The notes: a model not told the origin generated them from the sequence alone. A stretch of 64,000 nucleotides of DNA from Dechloromonas agitata is5 (GCF_000519045.1 NZ_KI912532.1:1178001-1242000); one strand, 5' to 3'. Positions 50,797 through 61,400 are shown, numbered from the stretch's first letter. Numbers and translations are program-made.

Positions 50797-50828
50797 GCGC
50801 CCCGCTTCCGGCGGGGCGCTGTCTTTCT
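50797..50828 (+). terminator. GC-rich hairpin before rep
   Basis: GCGCCCCGC (50797-50805) pairs with GCGGGGCGC (50811-50819) around TTCCG; TGTCTTTCTG follows. It most likely ends transcripts from the pilTU side, but the position inside the rep leader means it could also act as an attenuator. Confidence 0.6.
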
Positions 50829-50838
50829 GCCCTGATCC

Positions 50839-52830
50839 ATGTCCGGTCTCAATCCCCAGCAACGTGAAGCGATCCACTACCTTGACGGGCCCTTGCTCGT
50901 GCTGGCCGGCGCCGGCTCGGGCAAGACGCGGGTGATCACGCAGAAAATCGCCTACTTGGTGCAGGACTGTGGTTTCCAGCCGCGCAACATCGCGGCCATC
51001 ACTTTCACCAACAAGGCAGCCAAGGAAATGCAGGAGCGTATCGGCAAGATTTTGTCGGCGGCGCTGGCCGGCGAACTGCAGATCTCCACCTTCCACTCGC
51101 TTGGTGTGCGCATCCTGCGCGAGGAGGCCAAGGCGCTCGGCTACAAGCCGCGGTTTTCCATTTTCGATTCGGCTGATTGTGCCGGGATCCTGAGTGAGGC
51201 AGCCGGCACCGTGGACAAGGCGACGGTACGCATCCTGCAGTCGCTGATCTCCAACTGGAAGAATGCGCTGGTCACGCCGGAAGCGGCGCGTCATCTGGCG
51301 ACCGACGAACACCAGAAGCTGGCCGCCCACGCCTACCTGAGCTACGAGGCGACGCTGAAGGCCTACCAGGCGGTCGATTTCGACGATTTGATCGGCCTGC
51401 CGGTCAAGCTGTTCACCGAGCATCCCGAAATCGCTGACAAATGGCAGAACCGCTTGCGCTACCTGCTGGTCGATGAATACCAGGATACCAATGCCTGCCA
51501 GTACCAGCTGCTCAAGCTGCTGACCGGAGTGCGTGCCCAGTTCACGGCGGTCGGTGACGACGATCAGGCCATCTACGGTTGGCGCGGCGCCGACATCGAC
51601 AACCTGCGCAAGCTGCCGGCCGAATTTCCCACCCTGAAGGTCATCAAGCTGGAGCAGAACTACCGCTCGACGGTGCGTATCCTGAAGGCGGCGAACAACG
51701 TCATCGCCAACAACGAAAAGCTGTTCGACAAGAAGCTGTGGTCGGAGCATGGCCACGGCGAGCAGATCAGCGTCACGGCCTACCGCGACAACGATGCCGA
51801 GGCCGAGGGGGTGGTGATGAAGCTGCAGGCGCACCGCTTCGAGCAGCGCACCCAGTTCAAGGATTACGCCATCCTCTACCGCTCCAACCACCAGGCCCGA
51901 ATCTTCGAGGAATACCTGCGCGACCACCGCATTCCCTACCTGCTGTCCGGCGGCAAGTCCTTCTTCGACAAGGCCGAGATCAAGGACATCATCGCCTACC
52001 TGCGCCTACTGGCCAACGAGGACGACGACCCGGCCTACATCCGCGCTGCGACCACGCCCAAGCGCGGCATCGGCGCGGCGACCCTGCAGGTACTCGGCAC
52101 CTACGCCGGCGAGCGGCACGTTTCGCTGTTCGCGGCCGCTTTCGAAGAGGGCTTTGCCCAGCGCGTCGCGCCGCGCCAGTTCGAACCCTTGCTCGAATTC
52201 GGCCAGTTCATCAATCGCATGCAGGAGCGGGCCGGGCGGGAGTCAGCTAATCTCGTCCTGCCGGATCTGCTCAAGGCCATCGACTACGAAACCTACCTCT
52301 ACGACCACGAGGAAGAGCGCGTCGCGCAAACGCGCTGGGCCAATGTCTGCGAATTCGCCAACTGGATCAACAAGAAGGGCGAACTCGACGGCAAGACGCT
52401 GATCGAGCTGACCCAGAGCATCGCCTTGATCAACATGCTCGACAAGCAGAACGACGAGGAGGTTGATGCGGTGCAGTTGTCCACGCTGCATGCCTCGAAG
52501 GGTCTGGAGTATCCGCACGTCTTCCTGGTCGGTGTCGAGGAAGGGATCCTGCCGCATCGCGAGTCGACCGAGCCGAGCAAGGTCGAGGAAGAGCGCCGCC
52601 TGATGTACGTCGGCATCACCCGTGCCCAGCGCACCCTGAACATCTCCTACTGCGAGCGGCGCAAGCAGGCCCGCGAATTCATTCCCTGCGAACCGTCGCG
52701 CTTTATTGACGAGATGGGGCGCGACGATGTGCGCTTCGCCGGCGGCAAGGAGGCCAAGCCGGTGGACAAGGCGACCGGCAACGCCCGGCTGGATGCCATG
52801 AAGGCCATGCTCGCCGGCAACAAGCGTTGA
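50839..52830 (+). CDS. rep: ATP-dependent DNA helicase Rep (UvrD/Rep, superfamily 1)
   Basis: Rep is a 3'-5' helicase that clears proteins ahead of replication forks. The 663-residue length suits Rep. Motifs in order: LNPQQREAI (Q motif) near 4, Walker A LAGAGSGKTRVI near 19-30, ITFTNKAAKEM near 53-63, Walker B LLVDEYQDTNACQY near 209-222, VGDDDQAIYGWRGAD near 236-250, LEQNYRST near 273-280, and STLHASKGLEYPHVFLVG near 548-565. Start is the ATG at 50839. Distinguishing Rep from UvrD rests on length and the DEYQDTN form, which I consider good. Confidence 0.95.
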   Translation: MSGLNPQQREAIHYLDGPLLVLAGAGSGKTRVITQKIAYLVQDCGFQPRNIAAITFTNKAAKEMQERIGKILSAALAGELQISTFHSLGVRILREEAKALGYKPRFSIFDSADCAGILSEAAGTVDKATVRILQSLISNWKNALVTPEAARHLATDEHQKLAAHAYLSYEATLKAYQAVDFDDLIGLPVKLFTEHPEIADKWQNRLRYLLVDEYQDTNACQYQLLKLLTGVRAQFTAVGDDDQAIYGWRGADIDNLRKLPAEFPTLKVIKLEQNYRSTVRILKAANNVIANNEKLFDKKLWSEHGHGEQISVTAYRDNDAEAEGVVMKLQAHRFEQRTQFKDYAILYRSNHQARIFEEYLRDHRIPYLLSGGKSFFDKAEIKDIIAYLRLLANEDDDPAYIRAATTPKRGIGAATLQVLGTYAGERHVSLFAAAFEEGFAQRVAPRQFEPLLEFGQFINRMQERAGRESANLVLPDLLKAIDYETYLYDHEEERVAQTRWANVCEFANWINKKGELDGKTLIELTQSIALINMLDKQNDEEVDAVQLSTLHASKGLEYPHVFLVGVEEGILPHRESTEPSKVEEERRLMYVGITRAQRTLNISYCERRKQAREFIPCEPSRFIDEMGRDDVRFAGGKEAKPVDKATGNARLDAMKAMLAGNKR

Positions 52831-52861
52831 ACGCAGACTTCCGACGTCCGGCGTAAACGCA

Positions 52862-52887
52862 GAAAGGGGACCTTCCGGTCCCCTTTC
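52862..52887. terminator. Bidirectional terminator between rep and cytochrome c5 gene
   Basis: GAAAGGGGACC (52862-52872) pairs perfectly with GGTCCCCTTTC (52877-52887) over TTCC. The convergent genes end 32 bases before and 24 bases after. A- and T-rich arms let it work both ways. Confidence 0.85.
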
Positions 52888-52911
52888 CTCTGGCGGTGTC
52901 AGAGCAGCGGC

Positions 52912-53355
52912 TTACTTGACCTTGCTGAGCACGTAATCGACAACGCCCTTGATCTCGTCGTCGGACAGGGCCGCACCACCCTTCGGCGGCATGGCGCCCT
53001 TGCCGTTGGTCACGCTCTTGATCAGGCCATCCTTGCCCTGGCCCAGACGGGGAGCCCAGGCGGCCTTGTCGTCGATTTTCGGTGCGCCGGCGGCACCGGT
53101 ATTGTGGCAGGCGCCGCAAACCGTGTTGTAGATGGTGGCGCCATCGCGCGGGCCGCTGGCGGCCGGTGCGGCAGCCTTGGCCAGCTCGAATTTGGCGACG
53201 GGCTGGATGCGGACATCGGATTCGTCCGAGCCCTTGGCGGCATCAGCCGCGGAGTTGTAGGTTCTGTTGGTGAGCGGATAGATGATCGCGATCAACACGG
53301 CGGCGACGCCGATCGTTGCCCACATCATTTTCTTGGAAGAGTTTTGTTCAGCCAT
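52912..53355 (-). CDS. Membrane-anchored cytochrome c5 family protein
   Basis: A 147-residue monohaem c-type cytochrome. An N-terminal membrane helix (about 11-28) anchors it to the inner membrane; an Ala/Pro-rich spacer (about 35-68) leads to the haem domain. Haem binds at CGACH (Cys80, Cys83, His84) and Met122 in GAMPPKGG is the likely axial ligand. The C-terminus ends VVDYVLSKVK, typical of cytochrome c5. It probably shuttles electrons to a terminal oxidase or reductase. A good sigma-70 promoter lies upstream. Confidence 0.94.
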   Translation of the reverse strand: MAEQNSSKKMMWATIGVAAVLIAIIYPLTNRTYNSAADAAKGSDESDVRIQPVAKFELAKAAAPAASGPRDGATIYNTVCGACHNTGAAGAPKIDDKAAWAPRLGQGKDGLIKSVTNGKGAMPPKGGAALSDDEIKGVVDYVLSKVK

Positions 53356-53390
53356 GCCGACGGCTCCACGGGATAAGATATAAAACCCTA

Positions 53391-53418
53391 ATTATAACGA
53401 CGTAGTTCGAGTGGGCAA
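53391..53418 (-). promoter_or_regulatory. Promoter of the cytochrome c5 gene
   Basis: Read on the minus strand, TTGCCC (53413-53418) is followed after 16 bases by TATAAT (53391-53396), 36 bases before the start codon. The -10 is a perfect match to consensus. Confidence 0.6.
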
Positions 53419-53442
53419 AAAGAACCCCGCTGGTCGCGGGGT
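53416..53442 (-). terminator. Minus-strand Rho-independent terminator with no obvious upstream gene
   Basis: On the minus strand ACCCCGC, loop GACCA, GCGGGGT (53424-53442) is followed by TCTTTTTG. The T-run is on the minus side only, so it ends a minus-strand transcript starting to the right, where no protein gene on that strand is seen. Confidence 0.7.
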
Positions 53443-53490
53443 ATAAGAATCTCGAAAGGGGGAATTTCGAGAGGAGGGGTTCAATGCACG
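53416..53490 (-). ncRNA. Candidate small RNA with anti-Shine-Dalgarno stretch
   Basis: A minus-strand transcript ending at the strong terminator would contain CCCCTCCTCTC (53469-53479 reversed), which is complementary to ribosome-binding sites, then a hairpin CTCGAAA...TTTCGAG (53451-53471), then the terminator. TAGAAT and TGTAAT (53491-53501) are possible -10 boxes, without a clear -35. This layout is that of a trans-acting sRNA. The same bases on the plus strand read AGGAGGGG then ATG at 53484, so a small leader peptide is an alternative. Confidence 0.35.
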
Positions 53491-53616
53491 ATTACATTCT
53501 AGGTAGCAGATGCCTGCCCGTCTGTCGTCCTTTCGTAGCCTTCTGTAACAGAATGTTCCCCCGGCGGCCCCCGGACCTGGGGCGCGCTGGTCAATTGCCT
53601 CGTGCTAGGATGAAGC

Positions 53617-54120
53617 ATGCATTCCGAACTGGAAGAACTGTCCGAACAACTGGGGGCGCGCCTGCTGGAGCGCGGTGAATGGCTGGTCACCGCCGAATCG
53701 TGCACCGGCGGCTGGGTGGCGCAGATGGTGACGGCGATTGCCGGCAGTTCCGGTTGGTTCGACCGAGGTTTTGTCACCTATTCCAATGCCGCGAAGCGTG
53801 ACATGCTGGGCGTGCCGGAAACTACGCTGGACCGCCATGGTGCTGTCTCGGAAGCGACGGCACGGGCGATGGCAATCGGGGCGCTCGAGCACAGCCGGGG
53901 CGACTGGTCCGTGGCGATTACCGGTATTGCCGGCCCAAGCGGTGGTACGCCGGACAAGCCGGTCGGTACCGTTTGCTTTGCGTGGGCCTGGCGGGCGGGC
54001 GGTTGCGAGGCGCAAACCTGCCATTTCCCGGGCGGACGGACTGAGGTTCGGGCGCTATCCGTGCGGCATGCATTGCGCGGGTTGCTGGCGCGGCTGCAGG
54101 ATGCGAATGGCATTGCTTGA
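53617..54120 (+). CDS. pncC: PncC/CinA C-terminal nicotinamide-nucleotide amidase
   Basis: A 167-residue CinA-C domain protein that deamidates NMN to nicotinate mononucleotide in NAD+ recycling. Landmarks: TAESCTGGWVAQMVTAIAGSS near 25-45 in parts (Ser nucleophile region ESCTGG), VTYSNAAKRDMLGV near 56-69, GAVSEATARAMA near 77-88, and AITGIAGPSGGTPDKPVGTV near 103-122. Full-length CinA has an extra N-terminal domain absent here, as in E. coli PncC. It stands alone upstream of the FIST gene by 68 bases. Confidence 0.94.
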   Translation: MHSELEELSEQLGARLLERGEWLVTAESCTGGWVAQMVTAIAGSSGWFDRGFVTYSNAAKRDMLGVPETTLDRHGAVSEATARAMAIGALEHSRGDWSVAITGIAGPSGGTPDKPVGTVCFAWAWRAGGCEAQTCHFPGGRTEVRALSVRHALRGLLARLQDANGIA

Positions 54121-54188
54121 TGTTGCTCCGGTATTGCTGGACAATCGTCAAAGTCAATATAGCCCCGTGAAACTGGCGGGTTATCCCC

Positions 54189-55331
54189 ATGCGTTTTGTT
54201 GAGCTGACTGCCGAAGCGGTAGAGGGGGCGTTGCGCGACTGGCGACCGGTTGCGTCGCGTTCCGGTCTCGTTGCCCTGTTGCCGGAATCCGGGAAGGATC
54301 AAGTCCCTTTGTTGCAGGCAGCGGCTGCCCGGCATGGCATCGCTCTGTTGGGAGCCATTTTCCCGGCCCTGCTGCGGGGCGATTGCTTCGTGACCGACGG
54401 TGCCTGGCTGCTCTGCTTCGACACCATGCCGCCTCATTTCCTGCTGCCGGCACTCAACGAGGGCGATGAGCCAGCGGGAGCCCGGTTGCTCGGCACGGTG
54501 CGCCAGCAACTGGCCGAATCAACGCCGGAGGCAGGCAGGCCGACGCTGTTCATGATCTTCGACAGCATGGTGCCGAACGTGAGCAGTATCCTGGACGACA
54601 TCTACCTGGCGCTTGCCAACCGGGTCGAGTACGCCGGGGTGAGTGCCGGCAGCGAAAGCTTCCTGCCCATGCCCTGCCTGTTCGATGCGACGCGGGTGGT
54701 CGGGGATGGCGTGCTCGGTCTGCTCCTGCCGCCAGCCATGACCCCGCTGCTGGCGCATGGATTCGTTCAGCCCGAGCACTCGATGGGGGCGACCTCGACG
54801 CGGGGCAACCGCATTGCGACGCTGGACTGGCGACCGGCCTTCACGGTCTATCAGGAGATCATCAAGGCACAATTCGGTATCGACCTGACGCCCGAGAATT
54901 TCTACCAGTACGGCGTGCATTATCCGTTCGGCCTGCTGCGCGCCAATGGCGACGTGGTGGTGCGCATTCCTGTCGCGCTTGAGGCGGACGGCTCGCTGCA
55001 CTGCATCGGCGAGATACCGGAGAACGCCCTGCTCGTGCTGCTTCAGGCACCGCCGGCCGGCGGCAATGCGTGCATCGGCCATCTTGCGGAAAATCTGGCC
55101 GCCGTGCAGGGGCCGATGGCTGACCGGCCCCTGCTGGCATTCTATTGTGCCGGGCGCCGCCTGCATCTCGGCGAAGCGGCGCGGGATGAACTGCGGCAAC
55201 TGGCCGAGGCGACCGGCGCTACCCCCCTCGGCGGGGCGCTTTCCCTGGGTGAGATTGGCAATACGGTACGGGGCGGCTACCCGATGTTCCACAATGCGAC
55301 GCTGGTCTGCGTGCCGTGGAGCCCGCAATGA
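54189..55331 (+). CDS. FIST-domain sensor protein (NosP-like candidate)
   Basis: A 380-residue cytosolic protein with FIST N (about 20-205) and FIST C (about 210-365) domains. The [15 protein letters not shown] stretch near 239-248 and [12 protein letters not shown] near 345-356 are typical. Some FIST proteins (NosP) bind haem and sense nitric oxide, and control a kinase encoded next to them. Here the gene overlaps a hybrid histidine kinase start by four bases (ATGA), the same pairing. No haem-binding histidine can be confirmed from sequence alone, so NO sensing is inference from context and length. Confidence 0.85.
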   Translation: MRFVELTAEAVEGALRDWRPVASRSGLVALLPESGKDQVPLLQAAAARHGIALLGAIFPALLRGDCFVTDGAWLLCFDTMPPHFLLPALNEGDEPAGARLLGTVRQQLAESTPEAGRPTLFMIFDSMVPNVSSILDDIYLALANRVEYAGVSAGSESFLPMPCLFDATRVVGDGVLGLLLPPAMTPLLAHGFVQPEHSMGATSTRGNRIATLDWRPAFTVYQEIIKAQFGIDLTPENFYQYGVHYPFGLLRANGDVVVRIPVALEADGSLHCIGEIPENALLVLLQAPPAGGNACIGHLAENLAAVQGPMADRPLLAFYCAGRRLHLGEAARDELRQLAEATGATPLGGALSLGEIGNTVRGGYPMFHNATLVCVPWSPQ

Positions 55332-57883
55332 ACCGTGAGCGGATACTCGGCATCCTGTATGACCTGTCGCTGACCATCGGCGGTGCCCTCGATCTTGACA
55401 GCCTGCTGACCAGGACGCTGCAGCGCCTGTTGTTCCATACCTCCTTTCCCGTGGCGATCATTCTTGCCGACCGGCAGGAGAATGATTTCGGCGTCTCCGC
55501 CACGCTTGAGAAGGTGCTTGGCGACTACCGGCTGATCGAACGCTGCGGTTCGCCCGTCAATTTGCCGGCCGGCCTGCTCGGCAGCACGGTCGCCCTGCTC
55601 GACGATGCTGCGTTGTTGCACCCGTTCTCGCAGGAGCATGTCTATCGTTTTGCGCTCCGCCTGCCGATCGACGAAGGGCGGACCATCCTGCTCCTGTCGC
55701 CGCTGCCGCCGGTCGGCGACCTGCCGCTGACTCAGGTTTTCCAGCCGGTGCTGGCCAATCTGGCCAAGGCGGTCGTCCTGTGCTGCAACAACGACCGCAT
55801 GAAGCAGGCACTGACCGCCGACCGCAACGATGCCCGCGCCGAACTGGCGGTTGCCCTGGCCCAGAGCGAGCGTGAGCGGGCCTTCCTGAACAGCCTGTAC
55901 GACGCGATTCCAGACCTGGTCTGGGTGAAGGACATGAATGGTGTTTACTTGTCGTGCAACCCGATGTTCTGCCGCTTTTTCGGGGCCAGCGAGCACGAGA
56001 TCGTCGGCCGTACCGACTACGATTTCGTCAGCCGGGAACTGGCCGATGCCTTCCGCGAGAACGATCGACGGGCTGCCGCCGCGCAAGTGCCGAGCAAGAA
56101 CGAGGAATGGATCACCTTCGCCGAGGACGGTTATCGCGGCCTGTTCGAAACCATCAAGACGCCGATGCACGACGCCGAGGGGCACGCGATCGGCATCCTC
56201 GGCATTGCGCGGGAGATCACCGAGCGGCGGCGTGTCGAAGAGGCCTTGCGGAAAAGCGAGGCCGATCTGGACAGTCACCGCCAGTTGTTGCAGCAGATGG
56301 TCGATGAGCGAACGCATGACCTGGAGCGGGCGACCGGCCGGCTGGAGCAGACGCAATTTGCCATGGACCGGGTCGGCATCGGCATCCATTGGGTCGGCGA
56401 GGACGGCCGTTTCCAGTATGTGAACCGGGCGGCGGCCGAGATGCTGGGCTATACGGTGCCGGAAATGCTGGCCCTGACTGTACCGGATATCGCCCCCCGG
56501 TTCCGGGGCGATGACTTCGTCGAGAAAATGGCCGGCATTCGTGAACAAGGGCGGGCCAGTTTCGATACGGAAATCATGCACCGCGACGGTCGCCTGATTC
56601 CGGTCAGCCTCAATGTCTTCTACCGGCCGCCCAAGGACAATCAGGCAGCGCGCTACATCACCTTCATCAGCGACATCACCGAACGCAAGCAGGCCGAGCG
56701 CCTGCTGCGCGCCGCCAAGGAGGAGGCCGAATCGGCCACCCGCACCAAGAGTGCCTTCCTGGCCAACATGAGCCACGAGATACGGACGCCGATGAACGCC
56801 ATTCTCGGTTCGGTCTACCTGATGCGCCGCGCACTGCACGATGCCACGCTGAACGAGCCGCTCGACCGCATCGAAAGCTCCGGCCGCCATCTGTTGGCTG
56901 TCATCGACGATATCCTCGATCTCTCCAAGATCGAGGCCGGCCGGCTCGATCTGGAGGAGATGCCGCTCGCCCTGCCGCAGTTGCTGGCCGAGGTCGCCGA
57001 CATGCTGAAGGGCCGGGCCGCCGAGAAGGGCCTGACCGTGCGCGTCGAGGCGGCCGACTTGCCGGGCGGCCTGCTGGGCGACGTGACCCGCCTGCGCCAG
57101 GCGCTGCTCAACTACGCCAACAATGCCATCAAGTTCACGGAATGCGGCGGCATCACCTTGCGTGGCAAGGTGTTGGAACGTTCGGTGGAGAGTGTGCTGC
57201 TCCGGCTCGAGGTCGAGGATACCGGCATTGGTATCACCCCGGAGGCCCTGGCCCGCTTGTTTTCTCCCTTCGAGCAGGCCGATCCGTCGACCACCCGGAA
57301 GTACGGCGGCACCGGCCTTGGCCTGGCCATCACCCGCCAGCTGGCGCGGCTCATGGGCGGTGATGCCGGCGCCACGAGCGTGCCGGGGCAGGGCAGTGTT
57401 TTCTGGATTACCGCACACCTGAAGTGCATGCCGGACCAGCGGCAGCCGCCGGATACGCCCCGGATCAAGACCGAAGAGGCGGAGGCTGAACTGCGCCGAC
57501 GCTATGGTGGCAGCCGCGTCCTGCTGGTCGAAGACGACCTCATCAACCGGGAGGTGGCGCAGATGTTGCTGGAGGATGTCGGCTTGGTGGTCGATGTGGC
57601 GGTGGATGGCATCGAGGCGGTGGACAAGGTGGGCAACGGGCACTACACCCTGGTCCTGATGGACATGCAGATGCCGCGCATGGATGGCCTGGAGGCGACA
57701 CGCTGCATTCGGCAGCTTGGCACGCGCGATGCGTTACCGATCCTGGCGATGACTGCCAATGCCTTCGCTGAGGATCGCGACAACTGTCTGGCGGCCGGCA
57801 TGAACGATTTCGTCAGCAAGCCGGTCCAGCCGGAACTGCTTTACGCAACGATTCTGCGCTGGCTCGGCAAGGCCGGGCGATAA
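55328..57883 (+). CDS. PAS-containing hybrid histidine kinase with receiver
   Basis: An 851-residue soluble kinase with no membrane helices. Residues 1-185 form an unassigned, possibly GAF-like region. PAS domains follow at about 187-305 ([14 protein letters not shown]) and 345-460 ([13 protein letters not shown]), with a coiled coil between. HisKA has His483 in [14 protein letters not shown], and the HATPase shows [14 protein letters not shown] and [11 protein letters not shown]-terminal receiver (about 732-845) has Asp779 in [13 protein letters not shown]. It is coupled to the FIST gene. No Hpt or output regulator is adjacent, so phosphate must pass to a protein encoded elsewhere. Confidence 0.94.
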   Translation: MNRERILGILYDLSLTIGGALDLDSLLTRTLQRLLFHTSFPVAIILADRQENDFGVSATLEKVLGDYRLIERCGSPVNLPAGLLGSTVALLDDAALLHPFSQEHVYRFALRLPIDEGRTILLLSPLPPVGDLPLTQVFQPVLANLAKAVVLCCNNDRMKQALTADRNDARAELAVALAQSERERAFLNSLYDAIPDLVWVKDMNGVYLSCNPMFCRFFGASEHEIVGRTDYDFVSRELADAFRENDRRAAAAQVPSKNEEWITFAEDGYRGLFETIKTPMHDAEGHAIGILGIAREITERRRVEEALRKSEADLDSHRQLLQQMVDERTHDLERATGRLEQTQFAMDRVGIGIHWVGEDGRFQYVNRAAAEMLGYTVPEMLALTVPDIAPRFRGDDFVEKMAGIREQGRASFDTEIMHRDGRLIPVSLNVFYRPPKDNQAARYITFISDITERKQAERLLRAAKEEAESATRTKSAFLANMSHEIRTPMNAILGSVYLMRRALHDATLNEPLDRIESSGRHLLAVIDDILDLSKIEAGRLDLEEMPLALPQLLAEVADMLKGRAAEKGLTVRVEAADLPGGLLGDVTRLRQALLNYANNAIKFTECGGITLRGKVLERSVESVLLRLEVEDTGIGITPEALARLFSPFEQADPSTTRKYGGTGLGLAITRQLARLMGGDAGATSVPGQGSVFWITAHLKCMPDQRQPPDTPRIKTEEAEAELRRRYGGSRVLLVEDDLINREVAQMLLEDVGLVVDVAVDGIEAVDKVGNGHYTLVLMDMQMPRMDGLEATRCIRQLGTRDALPILAMTANAFAEDRDNCLAAGMNDFVSKPVQPELLYATILRWLGKAGR

Positions 57884-57899
57884 GCCGCTGCGGCCGGCC

Positions 57900-58340
57900 T
57901 TACTCGGCCGCGTCGTCGACGATGGCCTGCAGCAGCGGTGTCACCAGGCTGGCTGCCGCACCGACCGGCCGGCGATAGGCGAGCCAGGTCTTGCCGTCTT
58001 CGCCGGGCAATGTATAAACGGCAATGGCGAAGGGGCACTGCACGATGGTGTGCGGGTCGCTTTCCATGATCTGCCGTGACAGGGCGGCGGAACAGAACTC
58101 GACGATTTCCGCCTGGCCGTAGATTTGCCGGGTGGCGCCGATGTCGGCACCGGTGCGTGCCAGCATGTCGCCGATGTGCGAGACGTAGTTGATGACCAAA
58201 CCCCGGTTCTCGATAGCCAGGGTGAGCGCTTCGCGGGTGTCGGTAAACCCAGCGGCCAGCTGGCGCGTCACGATGTCGCTGTCGGCTTGGGCCGAGTGGG
58301 TCAGGAAGGTGAGGCAGAACAGGGGGGCGAGCAGGCGCAT
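57900..58340 (-). CDS. DUF302 domain periplasmic protein
   Basis: A 146-residue protein with a signal peptide (about 1-19, cut after AQA) and a DUF302 domain (about 40-125; the INYVSHIGDML segment and the VQCPFAIAVYTLPGE strand). Function is unknown. The convergent hybrid kinase ends 16 bases away and the SWIM/SNF2 gene ends 79 bases upstream on the same strand; no terminator is seen between those two. Confidence 0.88.
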   Translation of the reverse strand: MRLLAPLFCLTFLTHSAQADSDIVTRQLAAGFTDTREALTLAIENRGLVINYVSHIGDMLARTGADIGATRQIYGQAEIVEFCSAALSRQIMESDPHTIVQCPFAIAVYTLPGEDGKTWLAYRRPVGAAASLVTPLLQAIVDDAAE

Positions 58341-58419
58341 GGCGAACCTCTGGGCGGAAGGTGGATGGATACCGGACGTTGCCCGTTATTTCACCACAGA
58401 GCCATGCTTCTGCCGGCGA

Positions 58420-61400
58420 TCACTCCGGTAGGGGCTCGAACAGTGCGGCCAGGTCATCGCTGCCAAACTTGACGTCGACCTGGTGGTCCTCGGACAGGAT
58501 GCCGGCGGCCAATTCCGCCTTGCGTTCCTGCAGGGCGAGGATTTTTTCCTCGATGCTGCCCGAGACGATCAGCTTGTAGACGAACACCGGCTTGTCCTGA
58601 CCGAGGCGGTGGGCGCGGTCGGTGGCCTGGTTTTCGACGGCCGGGTTCCACCACGGATCGTAGTGGATCACCGTATCGGCCGCCGTCAGGTTGAGACCGA
58701 CGCCACCGGCCTTCAGACTGATCAGGAAGATCGGCACTTCGCCGTCCTGGAAGCGGCGGATCGGCGTCTCACGGTCGTTGGTGTCGCCGGTCAGCGTGAC
58801 GTAGGACAGGCCGGCCTTGTCCAGTTCATGTTCGATCAGGGACAGCATGCTGGTGAATTGCGAAAAGAGCAGGACGCGCCGGCCTTCATCGACCAGTTCC
58901 GGCAGCATCGCCATCAGCAGATCGAGCTTGGCGCGTTCCGGCACCTTGCGGGCGCTACCGGACTTGACCAGGCGCGGGTCGCAGCAGACCTGACGCAGCT
59001 TGAGCAGCGCGTCAAGAATGACGATCTGGCTGCGCGCGAAGCCCATGCGGGCAATTTCGTCGCGCACCTTGGCGTCCATCGCAGCGCGTACTGTCTCGTA
59101 GAGGTCGCGCTGGGCGCCTTCGAGCTCGACGCTGCGCACGATGACCGTTTTCGGCGGCAGTTCGGTTGCCACGTCTTCCTTCTTGCGGCGCAGGATGAAG
59201 GGCCGGATGCGGCGGGCGAGCAGGCTGCGCCGGGCGACGTCGCCCTGCTTCTCGATCGGCGTCCGCCAGTGGCGGTTGAATTGCTTGCTGGTGCCGAGGA
59301 AACCGGGAAGCAGGAAATCGAACTGGCTCCACAGTTCACCGAGGTGGTTTTCGAGCGGGGTACCGGTCAGGCACAGGCGGTGGCGGGCGTCCATCTTGCG
59401 CACCGCTTCGGCGCTCTGGCTTTGCGCATTCTTCACCGTCTGCGCTTCGTCGAGGATGAGCAGGTGGTAGCTGTGCTGCATCAGGTCCTCGGCATCGCGC
59501 CAGAGCAGCGGGTAGGTGGTCAGCACCACGTCGTGCTCGGCGATCTCGGCAAAACGGCTCTTCCGCTCCGGGCCGTGCAGCGACAGCACCTTGAGGTCGG
59601 GGGCGAAGCGGGCCGCCTCGTTCTTCCAGTTGAAGATCAGCGAGGTGGGCAGGATGACCAGGGCTGGCTTGTCGAGGCGGCCGGCCTCCTTTTCGAGCAG
59701 CAGGTGGGCGAGCGTCTGGGCGGTCTTGCCGAGGCCCATGTCGTCGGCCAGGATGCCGGAGAGGTCGTTGGCACGGAGGAATTGCAGCCAGGCCAGACCT
59801 TCGCGCTGGTAGGGGCGCAAGTCGAGGCGGAAGCCTTGCGGCGGCTCGATGTCGGAAATGCCCTGCGCGGCGAGCAGGCGTTCGGCCAGTGCCATGATGT
59901 CGCTCTGGCCGCGGAACTGCCAGCGGCTGACATCGGACAGTTCGGCCAGGCGTGGCGCATCGAAGCGCGACAGGCGCAGCACGTCGCCGCCGGAGAAGCC
60001 GTCGAACAGGTCGATCAGCGTGGCGGCGAGTGGTTTCAGGCGGCCAGCCGGGACGCGCAGGCGCTTGCCGCGGGCCGTGTACAGATCGATGCCTTCATCG
60101 TCCGGGATGCGCTCCAGTTCGTTGGCTTCCAGCCAGCGCGGGTCGCTGCGGAACAACTCGGCGAGCAGCGGGGCGAGTGGCAGGCGTTCGCCTTCGACCA
60201 GGATGCCCATGTCGAGGTTGAACCAGCCGTTGTCCGATTCGTAGAGCTCGGCATCCCAGCTGTCCACCTCGATGACGTGGTGGCGGAAATCCTCCGGGAA
60301 CTCGATTTGCCAGCCGGCTTCCTTCAGGCGCTGGGCGCCATCCTGCATGAAGGGCACCCACAGGCTCTCGTCGGCCAGGCCGTAGATGCCCTCCGGCGGG
60401 CTGCCGAAGGTGTGCAGGGTGTGGCTCGGGATTTTCTGCAGGCCGCTCTCGACCAAAGCGGCCAGCGCCGCTTCTTCCGCCTCGGGGCGCCGTTTGAGGC
60501 GCACCGTTTCGCCTTCCGGCAGGGTGATGAACTCGCTGCGCTGATCCGGCCGAATATCGGCATCGCCATAACGAAAGACGACCTTGGCGACATCGAACTC
60601 GCCGCCGCCGAAATTCTGCGGGTAGGCTCGCCAGGCCCGGTGGCCGTGGGTGTGCAGGGTTTCCAGCTGGAGGATGGGGATCAGTGGTGCATCGACCAGG
60701 CGCAGGCGGGCACCGGCATCGTTGCCGGGCAGGGGCAGGTCGGGGGCCAGTTCGGAGAGGGCCTCGGCGACCAGGGCGGCTTCCTTGGCCGACAGGGGCG
60801 GCAGGGAGAACAGGCGATTGACCACGTCCGGGTTGCCGGCAACTTCCAGCGGCCCGGTTTCGCCTTCCGCCAGATCGACGTACCACGGCGGATCGACCGC
60901 GATGACCAGTTCGGCCGACGGCTCCGGCTTGAGGTAGGGGTGCTGGAAGCCCATGCCGTCAATGTGCCAGCCGATGCTGGCCGGACGCGTCGCGCCGGCG
61001 GCGAGGGGCAGGCCGAGGTCGTCTTCGGGATAAAGCCGGTGGCTGGCGGCCATGCGCTGCAGGATCTCGGCGCCGTGCGCCGGGCCGAGGGCGAAGGCGC
61101 GCAGCCGGGTTTCCTGGCCGCGGTCGGCCCAGATCAGGCGCAGGATGCCGAGGTCTTCCTCATTGACGAACTGCGGCGGGGTAACCAGGGCACGGTCGAC
61201 CTTCCACCATTCCTCGGCGCTTTCCGGGTACTTGCCCTTGCGGATCTCGATGCCGAACTGGCGCTTGTCCGGTGTCCATTTCAGGATGTAGAACAATTGC
61301 TGCCGGGCACTGGCCGGCCGGGCCTTTTTCTTGGCCACGGCCAGCGAGGTGCGGCGCAGGTCGTCCACCCAGGACAGGACGCTGTTGCTCACCCGCTCGG

